Part shown: positions 51,601 to 61,882 of the stretch, piece after piece
Layout: the number at the start of each line of letters is the position of its first letter
How positions within the stretch are numbered: position 1 is the first letter of the stretch
Assembly: GCF_003073045.1 (NCBI RefSeq)
Contig: NC_037595.1
Coordinates: 8,235,509-8,299,508, forward strand
Source of the DNA: Pomacea canaliculata
Lineage: Eukaryota > Mollusca > Gastropoda > Architaenioglossa > Ampullariidae
DNA: 64,000 nucleotides
Direction: 5' to 3'
Position numbers and translations under genes: made by a program
The notes under the pieces: model-generated
What the model saw: the letters and a program-made list of their open reading frames with translations, nothing else
The model's database searches: none
Told to the model about the DNA's origin: nothing

Positions 51601-52967
51601 TAATGATTTTTATCTTAATCTTGTGTGGAATCTTAGATGTCATTATGCCATTATTTACATTATGACCTCTGACCTTCCCATATACCAACATGTCTCAAAG
51701 ACTTTTGATACTAGTAGCTTTGATCATTTATTCTACTCTACAAAATACATCAGGTCCTGGAATTTTTAAAAACATCTTTTTAATCAAACCTGGACAGTTG
51801 AGTCAAATCATGAAAAAGTGGTCAGATCCTTGTAAAAATTATGCCACGCTAAGCAGATCTTCGACAATTTTTAACATCCCATCATGTTTATCTTTATTTG
51901 AAATGAGAGGAGCTTTCTAAGATTTATCCATTCAATTAATTTATTCTTCACTGCAATTCCACACCTTTTGCTTTTTGTTTTTCAAGTTATTTCCTTCCCT
52001 TTCTCTTTCCTTATGGTTTCTGCGTGTAAAGAAAGCTACCTTGAACAATATAGTGACAAGGAAATTCTTGTAAAATTATCTGTCTGAAATAAAATCTCAG
52101 CAAACAGTTTTCTACAATTATTTAAACTCACTCTTCACATGAAAAGGTTTAGTCTTGTAATACTGTTTCCACAAGAAACCTGCTTGAAATTACCCATTTG
52201 CAAGATACTGCCATTAGGCTGTTGCCTGGGGCACAAATACCGAGGGAACCACACATATGGTACCTGTGTGTGCATATGTATGTTATTTTTGTATTTTTTG
52301 TTTTAAAGAGATATGGACTTCCCTGGAAATGTGAATGTACAGTTGTACATACTTTTAAAATATACACAAATCTATAGGGCAAGGTAAATTATTTGAGAAA
52401 AAATCTTAATGTCCTACATGTTAAAAATGCATGGACAAAATAAAGATAACATCTTTTGGATAATCTACTCTCACCAATTCGACATGACATTTTAATGTCA
52501 ATCGCTCATAGTCATTTTGACATGGGGGATATATAGATACTGGTAATACAAAGCAGCATACAATAATCAGATGTACATCTCCACATAGTATGTCCATGGC
52601 CATCATGCACTGAAACTTTACACATACCCACCACAAGTTGGTGCAACGTTTAGTGGTGTAGTGGCTTGTGAGCCTTGTTGATCCATAGAGCTGTGTTGGA
52701 AGGAGCCTTGTGCTCCTGGCAGATCTAACCAAGCTGAAAATGTCTGTCAGAATAGAGGCCAGACTAAAATGTTGCACCCTGGCCCTCCAGGTTGGGGGCT
52801 TTGCTTTTTAGGCTAACAACCTACTCATGTTAAAAAAAAACAAAAGAAAACTTCCAGAGTCCTGGTTGGGAAGATTCCTCTCTAGAAGAGCTTATGCCTT
52901 ATGGTAAGAACATTAGTCAAGCCAGCTCGCTGAGTTATCTTTTGACAACCAAGGTAAAAACTGGGAT
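51601..52967. other. Intergenic stretch
   Basis: No gene is supported. The open frames are short and compositionally like random AT-rich DNA. Confidence 0.45.
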
Positions 52968-53175
52968 AGGGACCTGGAACATCAGAACCCTCTGGGGAAG
53001 AGAAGACTTGGAAGACCAAAGCAGACTTGGAAAAGAACAGTAGAGAGCGAGGCAAGGGATGTCAGAACCACATGGGCCCAAATGAAGTCGACTGCCCAAA
53101 ATCGGGCCCACTGGTGATCGAGGTGTTGTTGTGGCCCTATGCTCCTCGAGGAGTAACAAGGAATGAACTAAACTA
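52968..53175 (+). mobile_element. LINE 3'-end fragment
   Basis: About 200 bp matches the 3' end of the LINE at 35365-37250. It has the coding tail equivalent to GRPKQTWKRTVESEA, then AQMKS, then CCTATGCTCCTCGAGGAGT and the terminal AACAAGGAATGAAC. Frame breaks are present. It is heavily 5'-truncated, as is usual for target-primed insertion. Confidence 0.8.
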
Positions 53176-53493
53176 ACCCATGCACACACTACTTATCTTG
53201 CATGTATCAGCTCTGTTGCATTTAAAATATTCCTGTCTATATAGAGGTGACCACCGTTGCAAAAAATATTAATTTATCTGCTCTACTTATTGATTCTTTA
53301 TTAAGTTCTTTTAATTGCATATTATTTTCCTCAGCTACTTACTGATACATAAATACAATATATATAATATCTGTAACTCTTTATTAGAAATGGACAAATA
53401 AGCTTCTATTGTTTGCATAATATGGGTTTGAAAGAGTTTATTCTTTTTCTGAAAAGTCTCACAGTATGGGCAGCTGAACAGAAAATGTTCATC

Positions 53494-53501
53494 CTCTATG
53501 G
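53494..53501 (+). repeat. Target-site copy 1 (CTCTATGG)
   Basis: The first of three identical 8-bp copies, at 53494, 53701 and 54142, that flank two neighbouring hAT elements. Confidence 0.9.
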
Positions 53502-53700
53502 CAGACCTGGGCAAAGGCCGGCCCGCGGGCCGAATCCGGCCCGCCTCCTGTCTCTGACCGGCCCGCCCGCTGGCGAAGGGATAGTATATATACTATATAT
53601 ACAGTATTGGGTAAAACTGAGTTAACTATATAAGTCCGGCCCTCTAAAACCATCCCAATTTCTCATGCGGCCCCTTGGGAAAATTAATTGCCCACCCCTG
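53502..53700 (+). mobile_element. Short hAT-type MITE
   Basis: This 199-bp element begins CAGACCTGGGCAAAGGCC and ends TTGCCCACCCCTG, which are imperfect inverted termini. Subterminal GGCCCGCGGGCC-type sequence is typical of hAT elements. CTCTATGG lies on both sides (53494-53501, 53701-53708). It differs internally from the neighbouring element and has a TATA-rich centre. Confidence 0.88.
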
Positions 53701-53708
53701 CTCTATGG
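53701..53708 (+). repeat. Target-site copy 2 (CTCTATGG), shared
   Basis: The shared middle copy of the 8-bp target duplication. It is the right flank of the first hAT element and the left flank of the second. Confidence 0.9.
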
Positions 53709-54141
53709 CAGGGATGCACAACCTACGGCTCGCGGGCCATATCCGGCCCGTGAAACTTCTGCCCACAGTGCAGGAAATCCGCATGTTAGAAATAAAAAAG
53801 AAACTGAAAAAAAACCCGAAAAAATGCAATAAGAAGTATTTATCCCCACGTAGGGGCGTTTCCCAATCTTTTTTTCGATGGACGAACATTTCGATTCAGT
53901 GCTCCGACTTGGTGTCTCTACGATGAGGCCGGACATTCAGAAGTTGGTTTCGGGAAAACAACTTCAAATATCCCACTAATTACTCTGTAATTAATGGTAA
54001 ATACAACTTGTTTCTAATAAAAAAAAAATGGTATCCGTTCTATTTTTTTTTTCCTTTTTGTATTTTTGCGGTGAAGTGGCCCGCGACACGGCTGTCCGAA
54101 ATGGATATGGCCCGCAGGCCAAAAAAGGTTGGGCATCACTG
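53709..54141 (+). mobile_element. Non-autonomous hAT element, copy 2
   Basis: This 433-bp element has the ends CAGGGATGCACAACC and GGTTGGGCATCACTG and is nearly identical in plan to the copy at 16905-17339. It also keeps the intact 33-codon open stretch at 53878-53979 (MDEHFDSVLRLGVST to KQLQISH, then stop) resembling the hAT transposase C-terminus. A perfect 8-bp CTCTATGG duplication lies on each side, at 53701-53708 and 54142-54149. Confidence 0.92.
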
Positions 54142-54149
54142 CTCTATGG
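54142..54149 (+). repeat. Target-site copy 3 (CTCTATGG)
   Basis: The third identical 8-bp copy. It continues into TCTATGGTAT, which pairs with ATACCATAGA about 30 bases downstream, so the original target lay in one arm of a short inverted repeat. Confidence 0.85.
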
Positions 54150-54549
54150 TATTGGTTTTTCCACAAACCGAAACAAGATACCATAGATGGATGGTACCAT
54201 CTTTTATTAGCATTAAGACTGAAGGTTCTTTCTATAGGTCGCTTCTGTTCACCTGTTGGGTTATTTGAGTTCAGCTTTCTAAGGGCCTTAAGATTTTCTA
54301 CGATACCTTTCTTAACTTTCATGCATAGTTCATTCCCTGGTGCAGTAAAACTCACCCCTTCACGCCGTTGAAAAAAGCATGATTAGTATAAGTACATTCC
54401 CCCCCCCCCAAACACACACAAACCAAACAGCCCTCCATTGTCATCAGTAAGATGGATGTAAGCCCATCTGTTTTTTATTGATTGTATGTGCATTGTCTAT
54501 GTGCAGGCCATTGTCTGCATACAAACAGTAACTTTGTAACCTGTGGTCA

Positions 54550-55335
54550 AGACCGGGACGTCATCTGGAGGCTGATGATCCACTATGGATTCCACCTAAG
54601 CTCATAAACATTATCCAGGCGTTGTACGAAGACTCATCCTGCCAAGCTATCCACAATGGCAAACTCACTAAACCTTTTGTAATAAAGACCAGCGTAATAA
54701 AGGGTTGCATATTATCACCAACAATCTTCCTGATGGTCATAGACTGAATTATGCTTAAGACAAAAACACCAGTATCCAGTGGACCTTCAAACAGCTAGAG
54801 GACCGGGACTTTGCGGATGACTTTATAGTCTCCTATCTCATCGGCAACAACATGCACAAACCAAACTGAGCAAGCTAACAGAGGAAGCAGAGAAGACTGG
54901 CTTAAATGTCAACAGAAAGAAGACCGAAGTGGTGAGAATCAACAACAAGCAGGGACTCCCAATCCAACTTCTAGTAGAAAACATCCTGGAATCGGACTGC
55001 TTCACTTATCTGGGGAGCATTGTCAACAAGGGAGGTGGAGCCGATGCTGACGTCAAAAGCTGCATCAACAAAGCCAGGCCCATTTGGAACTCCCAAGCAT
55101 TAACCTTCCGCAGTAAGACTCGCATCTTCAGCATTAATGTGAAGGCTACTGTATGGTTCTGAAACCTGGACAATGACAAACACCATCAACAACAAGCTCC
55201 AGACCTTTACCAACCGATGCCCACGCCATATTCTGGGAATAAGATGGCCTGAAAAGATCTCCAACAGCCCCTAGCAGCATCGGAAACCATAAGCTCAAGG
55301 GGTCCACCAAGTTTGTCTTGATCCGACTGTGATAC
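54550..55335 (+). mobile_element. LINE fragment (RT palm to thumb region)
   Basis: A broken piece of the same LINE family as at 35365-37250. Readable blocks include IIQALYEDSSCQAIHNGKL in the RT palm, and later SDCFTYLGSIVNKGG with INKARPIWNSQAL. Several frame breaks interrupt it. It lacks both the LINE 5' part and the 3' end; the break near 55335 comes just before the inverted-repeat element. Confidence 0.8.
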
Positions 55336-55433
55336 AGGGGGTCAGTCTATCGCAATGCTTGACTCGTCGTGCATGGCGCTGTCAGCGCATGCGCACATAA
55401 GCCAAGCTCCACGCTCGCCGAGGCGAAACCAGC

Positions 55434-56099
55434 CCTGCGTACCGTAACGCGGGCGCTCACCGCGGATGCCCGCGGGCGCTCACTCACGCCTGTGAGAGCC
55501 TGTGATACCCTTCGCCCACCGTGGGCGCCTGTTAAAATGGCGGCTGACAGCGAAGTAGAGAATATAATTTTGTTTATGGGCATATTTGACAACGACGACG
55601 AATTAATAGAAGCAATCTATTGCAGCGCCAAACAATATACTTTTAGTGGCATTCATTTCGGAACTAAAAGAGGAAAAAGTCCATGAGAATTAAAGATTAT
55701 GTGGAAAGAACAATGCGGTAGTCAAGCATATAACGTAAAAACAAACGATTAGTAGACTTTCTGTTGTTGTCGTCCCGATTCGAAGTTTCAAGGTCGAAGG
55801 CAAATTCATCTACCATCTCTAGAAAGACATGACGATAAAATCTGAACTTTAAATATCCTTCTTTGTCGTTGCATATATCTATCTGTTGCAAAATACTTAT
55901 TTATTAGAAGATCCACCGTAAATATCATCTACACGTCTAAACTTTACAACCATGGCGGCCATCTTTGCGCCCGTGGCGTAGTACCTCTCAAGCAAGTACG
56001 CGTGCGCCCGCGTGCGCTCACTCAAATTTCCCTGCGATACGGCCCGCCCGTCGTAGGCGCCCGCGGGCGCACGCGTGCGCCCGCGTTGCGGTACGCAGG
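55434..56099. mobile_element. GC-rich inverted-repeat DNA element
   Basis: Ends of about 45 bp are inverted copies: CCTGCGTACCGTAACGCGGG at the left against the reverse complement CCTGCGTACCGCAACGCGGG at the right, each continuing into GCCCGCGGGCGC. Just inside each end is a short open frame beginning at an ATGGCG/ATGGCC context: plus-strand MAADSEVENIILFMGIFDND (stops after about 48 codons), and minus-strand frames including a 64-codon one (KEGYLKFRFYRHVFLEMVDE). The terminal layout recalls PIF/Harbinger-type elements, but no nuclease motif and no clear target duplication is visible, so the superfamily is left open. Confidence 0.65.
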
Positions 56100-57555
56100 C
56101 AGTGTGGGAGATCATGCCCACATATAGGGTCGTGACCCCTAACAATGGCAATGACTCTTCGCCATGGCGTGCTACATACGACCACATGCGTGCAGGCAAA
56201 GCCGCCATTTTCAAATGTGTGAGTCTACACTTTTCCCAACAGAAAAGCTTCTCAAGCGGTCAATTTCTATACTGATACATGTGTTCGACGCTTCGATAAC
56301 AGTACGTATAATTTTCATACTCTATATTAACATAGTTATTGAGATTTTAACTACAGAAATGTCCAAATTTAATGCAGAATATCATTCTAAGAGAAAAAAG
56401 ATTAAGAGTACACATTAACGCAATAAATGCACAAGTTTTCCAGACAGAGGTAGAAATCGTGCTCAGCAGTTCTGAACGCTTGCATTTGATAATTCTTTAG
56501 CCGTTAGCAATGGAGAGAATTTGGAGCTGTCAGAATTTCCTCAAATTGCGATTACGAAAGTGGAACGTAACAGAGCTTCGACAGTTCCGTCTGTTTACTG
56601 GTACGATAGCGTTAAAATGCCAGGTTTCTTCGGGCAGTATAATATTTTTTTCTCTTATTTATTGTGGGTTTGTTTTTTTTTTGTCTTGCAAGTCCTGGCT
56701 GTGTGTGAACTATGCTGATTATTAGGCTCATAACCTTTCATGTTTATTTGTTCAAGAAGCAGTGTTTGTATGGTAAAGGATTTTTGGTGTAAAATGTACT
56801 TGCTTTGTCACATATTGCTGATAATGTTGACAGATTGGTCCTTTGGACTCTTAACTCTGCCTCTCAATTTTATAACTTTTTAGGCTAGCTTAAACGACTT
56901 TTTCAAACACCAAACTTTCCACTGCAGCAGCTAATTAAGAATATTTGTCAAAGAGCAGCATAAGGATTGTGTTCCCAGTGGTGAACCAAAAAAAAAACTT
57001 ATATAGATAGCCCATTGACAACTGATTGTGACTGGAAGTATCATTTCAGACAACTTTAATGGTCTTTTCAACAACAAATCATAATAACTGCATAATGGTC
57101 AATAATTTATTTACTGTTATTCTAGATAGCTGGCTGCTGGCATTTTAAGATGAAAGTGGTCACAGGGTGTGCAACTCCCACTACAATCTATGAACCAGAT
57201 GCAAGCTTCATTAATTAGAGCTATAAAGCTGATTCCTCATGTCCTATGCTTCCAGTTCTCCTGCACAAGTCATTAAGTAAGTGCAATTTACTTTTGATTC
57301 ATAATATTCATAATCCTTGTGCAGAAAGAAAATTTATGAAGCATGTGACCATTAATGGTCAAATGACTTCTATGTTATTGTGTGCTGCAGATTTAAGGAA
57401 GGAGAAAAAGATAATACCTGAACTGTTTGAACACAGTCATTACAACCAGATAGTGTAGCTTTTGTTGTGATGCTGCACTATAAGAGTGTGTATTATTATA
57501 CTTTTGATCTTGATTTGTGAAATCTTATTTGCCTTCTATATTTATTTCCATGCAG
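56100..57555. other. Stretch without a supported gene
   Basis: CpG-rich sequence at 56100-56220 gives way to AT-rich DNA. Open frames at 56164-56418, 56510-56725 and 57246-57458 have no recognisable domain; the last might be an exon-like relic related to the locus that follows. Confidence 0.35.
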
Positions 57556-59888
57556 GTAACTACAAGAATCTAGCTGAATCTGCAAGGGACAAAAATGTCG
57601 GAGGTGGAGAGTGATGACAAAATGCTCCCACTCAACCAAAAAGGATACGGATAACTCCGATTAGATTTCGGTCTGTTTTCATTTCCTCTGCTTAATTTTA
57701 GGGAATTTTTTTTGGTGGACATCATGTAGGGACACAAGGCTGTGTCCTCTTTCTGGTAAAATAGCATACAGTGATAAACAAGTTTTGTACAATAACAATA
57801 AAATGTTCTTTAAAAAATTTTAACAACCTATCAGCAGCTGACAGTTTTAAATGTACTAAGCTGAAAAAAGTTTTGCAAATGTATTCATTTGACACAGGGA
57901 TGCACAGCTAACAGCGAAGGAGAGAAGGATGCCGAGGAATCACTATATGCTGACCATTCAGTTATGCAGCAATGTCCACCACCATTGCCATACTCTTTGC
58001 CACTAGTGGTTGGCACCATCTCAAGGGTGTCCCCAAGTAGCAGCTTTCAAAAAAGGACTGTTTCACCTTTGCCTTCACACCCCCAGCGCCTTCCGATTCC
58101 ATTGTCTGGTTTTCAGCCTGCCAGCATAAAGACCCATAACCCCTTGGAAGGTAATTTAAAGCCATTTTGTTTATAATCATTTTAGCTTTTTTTTCTTCTT
58201 ACCCTTGGCCAAGAGTTATGAACAGTGCTTTTATGAGTTAAACTGGAAGCGGAAAATCCCAGCCTTTTGCCATAGTGAAAAAATTTGAAACAAATATGGA
58301 TCACATATCAAATAGATATGACAAATGGTAAAGAGTAACCAAAATTAATGGTATTTTCCAGGCATTGTGAACTATAGCAAAGCTAAGCAAAGATCAGTAT
58401 TTTACATGTTTTCTGCTATTGTGTTCTTAGGTTAGAACTAAACTAGAGAAAGTTGGATGCAACAACTGTCTCTTCTGGAAGAGATGAAGAATGATACAAA
58501 CAACCTTAAAAGGATGTTTACATGGATGGAGGAACAAGAACAGGAAAGGCAAATGACACGGGAAATCTGCCAGAGGGGTTCCAGTCTCCTTAACAATCAG
58601 CAGAAAGATGTAGAGAGTCTTGAGGGAGATATGAAGACAGACCCATAAAAAAGGACATGCTTGGTATGTGCTTTATTCTGATTTGTTAGTAGGAGGAGTC
58701 AAATCTTTTTATCTGATTCCCTTTAAAGGTTTCCATACCATACCATTCATTGTATAAAACTAATGACATGTTTGCAGTACTAAAAAGTATAAAGGCATTG
58801 TTATGGTGGCATTGATTAGAGCAGATAGTAAATTTTCTGTACCACTTTTGCTTGGTTGTATGAAACTTCCTGAATTGTTGCTGTCTTTCTTTTGGGGGGG
58901 GGGGTTTCTTTAAATACTAGTTGTCATAACAGGTATTATAATGTTGCCCACTGCAATTTTTTTTTAAATGATGTGTATTATTTTTGTCTGTTTTCAGGAA
59001 TGCCATTCGGTGATGCGTCGGGCTTCACATTAAAGCATGTAGTGAGGGGCATTCTATCTGTGCTATTTTCAACTGAGTTGGCCTGATCTTACAACTTCAA
59101 TGGGACTCAAGAACCACCCCTTCATTTTACAAACAGTTCAGGGTAAGGATTTAAATATTTGACTCTGTGTGTGTGTGTATACGGTACATTAATACATGCC
59201 TGTCATAAAATAGGACTGTTTGGATTGTTTCTTTATCTTTAGTTATGAACCTTAACCTTTGACTCTGCTAGGTGCAGACAAGAATTTTCATGAGTCATAA
59301 AAAAAAAAAAAACATGACAGGAAGATAAATCAGGCCTGGAGAACTGTCCCTACCTCATTTTATTGTGATTGAATACATTGCCAAAATAAAATATGGACAC
59401 ATGTTTACGCAATTTCTAGTGACTGTAGTCCTTTAATCAGCTGGTTAACACTGTGTAGAAAGGAATTAAAATGACAGTTTTATAGACATCTTTACAGTTC
59501 CATGTATTGGGATTGTTTTTGAAATTAGAATTTCCAGAGTTTTCTGCCTATAGAAATTCTAACTGAAATTCAAATGCAGTTCCACTTGTAGTTCCTTTCT
59601 GTTTATAACGCTTTAAATTTTTATGCCACTTTACATATCAGTATAATTTGCTTGTACCTCTTTTTGTTTCACATTATATTCTGGATTTTAGGGTCAGTAA
59701 CCTACAATTAAGTGATTACTTTTTTATGCAGACCTCATATTCTTATATTTGTTCTATTTTTAGATGCAAGAAAAAGTTATCCTGAAGCTACGGATGCTGA
59801 CTTGCATGCATCAACTTGGTTAGCTGGTGCTAGGGATCAAGAGAATGGCAGAAGGGAAAGGGCTGAGCACAGCCTATACGTCAGTTAA
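57556..59888 (+). pseudogene. Frame-broken spliced gene, possibly BEN-like
   Basis: Exon-like blocks with good splice sites lie at 57556-~57675, 57898-58150, 58447-58662, 58998-59142 and 59764-59888. They read a start (MSEVESDDKMLPLNQ), a Ser/Pro-rich segment (YSLPLVVGTISRVSPSSSF), a coiled coil (LEEMKNDTNNLKRMFTWMEE), a hydrophobic helix (LKHVVRGILSVLFSTELA), and a charged tail (DARKSYPEATDADL, then ASTWLAGARDQENGRRERAE) ending at TAA 59886-59888. The helix plus tail loosely recalls BEN-domain proteins. Frames do not run through: a shift is needed at the A run in CCAAAAAGG (block 1), near CATAAAAAAGG (block 3) and after FSTELA (block 4), and block 2 leaves in phase 1 while block 3 needs phase 2. 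It is either an unprocessed pseudogene or a gene with base-call indels; two of the shifts are in homopolymers. Confidence 0.5.
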
Positions 59889-60534
59889 TTGTTCTGGGAA
59901 GGAGGACAAGTAAAGCTGTGCAACTTTCTACCTACAGTTGTAAAATTCTTGTACATAAACCTGCATATACTAAATCTGGATTTATATAATTATATAAAAC
60001 TGTGCTGTGATTATTATTTACTCTAACCCATTAATTTATCAATGAGGATATTTTCACCCGATCCAATAAGAGATGTGTTGTGGTAAATTCAGAATCATTT
60101 ATATGTTTACAGTTCTTTTCTAATACCTTCTAAAATTCTTGAACATAATTGTGTTTCAAACATGTGTTTGATGGTTTCCTTTTCTTAGTGATAAAGGTGC
60201 AATTTAAAATTTTAATCTGTTTTAAAAGATTGTAGTTAATACCATAAGCTGCAATCCAACCTAGAACCTTTTATAGTTAATTTCATGACTTTGATTTATT
60301 TTTAGAAATGTCTATTAAAGCATCACTCTTTTTTGACAGCAATTCAGTTCATACTTATCATTTGATATATTGTCATAGATCTTTGAACCTTTTCTTTGGG
60401 AAAATGTAATTAGTGTTAAGGAAACTGCAATTTAATTTTAATTGTTTTGTCAATGGATACATGGTTTTTGCATCGTTCTACAACTTATAATTATAATAAC
60501 GAATGTTGCATTAATATATCAAGAGGAAACATCT
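59889..60534. other. AT-rich stretch, no gene seen
   Basis: No open frame of note and no repeat family is recognised. Confidence 0.5.
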
Positions 60535-60892
60535 TTTATGTATGCAAACAGACAATGCTTTAAAAAAATTTATATATTTTTAAAATTATTTTTTTTTATC
60601 AGTTTGCTTTTTATCCTTATTTATGATAACATTTTTACCTTGATAAATGATAAATTGTTTATGTATACAAATGAGACAATGCTTTAAAAAAATTGTATAT
60701 TTTTAACATTTATTTTTTTATTAGTTTGCTTTTTATCCTTATTTGTGATAATATTTTTACCTTGATAAATGATAAATTGTTTATGTATACAAATGAGACA
60801 ATGCTTTAAAAAAAATTTTATATTAAAAAAATTTTTTTTAGTTTGCTTTTTATCCTTATTTTACCTCAATAAACGCCAATAAATGACAAATC
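60535..60892 (+). repeat. 122-bp tandem repeat, about 2.9 copies
   Basis: Copies start at 60535, 60658 and 60780 with TTTATGTATRCAAA. Each runs through GACAATGCTTTAAAAAAA, a T-rich middle, AGTTTGCTTTTTATCCTTAT and a TTGATAAATGATAAA tail. The third copy is shortened and more diverged. Confidence 0.92.
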
Positions 60893-61321
60893 ATGTTTGT
60901 TTTTTTATAACATTTTGCACTTTGTGCACTCTTTGCTGCTTGTTATATATATATATAATTATGCAAAATACACAAATATTAATCATTTGATATTGGTATT
61001 TTTTTAGGAATTTTGCATGTCTTGATTTAGAAATATGTAAATCAGGATATGCCGAAATCCCTAAAAATACCAATAATCTGAAGATATAAATAGTGGGATA
61101 TATAAAAAAAAAAGATGGGACGTACCCATGAGCCATCAGGGTTGACTAGCGGTCACAAGGGGAGAGAAGCGTCCCACGCTTGTTTCACAGGTAAAACCGA
61201 CATGACCCGTTGTTACGGCCCGGTTTCACTTTCGCTATGGTCGGACGCCATTTTGCCACATGGCCCCCGGATACTCAAGACATGTGTCCCACCTGTAGCC
61301 AATATTCCTTTGCTGCTGGGG
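60893..61321. other. Stretch before the LINE tail, no gene seen
   Basis: It contains a short inverted repeat (ATTGGTATTTTTAGG near 60992-61007, and CCTAAAAATACCAATAAT near 61060-61077) that may bound a small element. From 61115 the GC content rises, with no recognisable coding. Confidence 0.35.
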
Positions 61322-61612
61322 GCAGCCTGCGAAAAAGAACCAACCAGAATGCCACTAGCCAAGACATCAAAAAGCGCAAATGGGGCTGGATAGGAATCTC
61401 CCAGCACAAACCAGCAAACACCATTGCCAGGCAGGCACTTGAACCCTCAGGGGAAGTATGGAGACCAAAACAAACTTGGAAAAGAACAGTAGAGAGCGAG
61501 GCAAAGGAGGTCGGAACCACATGGGCCCAAATGAGGGGAGCTGCCCCAAATCTGGTCTACTGGCGAGGTGTTGTTGCGGCCCTATGCTCCTCGAGGAGTA
61601 ACAAGGAATAAA
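61322..61612 (+). mobile_element. LINE 3'-end fragment upstream of SF3A3
   Basis: The fragment carries the C-terminal end of the same LINE family: WGWIGISQHKPANTIARQAL, then WRPKQTWKRTVESEAKEVGT, AQMRGAAPNLVYWRGVVAAL and the end CSSRSNKE, followed by CGAGGAGTAACAAGGAATAAAT. The frame is open across most of the fragment. It ends about 270 bases before the SF3A3 start codon. Confidence 0.85.
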
Positions 61613-61850
61613 TAAAAACAACCCGCGGTTGGGTTGACCTCGTGCAGCAACTGACAATCGTCGTCTAACAGCAAACACGTTATGGAACGCTCCCCAAATG
61701 CCTTAGCATGAGTTTCGTATAAAGCATGCTTCTGTTGCACATTTATTATAAAGATCTATAAAAATGTACTTATTAAAATTCTAGTGTTATAAAAGTGATT
61801 ATTTTACTATGCCTAATGCGAAAACATTTTTGTTTATTAACTCTGCGTCA

Positions 61851-61858
61851 GCCATCTT
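61851..61858 (-). promoter_or_regulatory. YY1-like motif upstream of SF3A3
   Basis: GCCATCTT on the plus strand (AAGATGGC on the minus strand) lies 25 bases before the SF3A3 ATG. It matches the YY1 core and fits a downstream-promoter position for a TATA-less gene. This is a motif-level inference. Confidence 0.35.
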
Positions 61859-61882
61859 AAGAAGCAGCTATTAATTCGAAAA

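Noticed and set aside
53461-53700. GGCCCGCGGGCC-rich sequence considered as a CpG-island promoter
   Set aside because: It is explained by the subterminal repeats of hAT elements with exact 8-bp target duplications.
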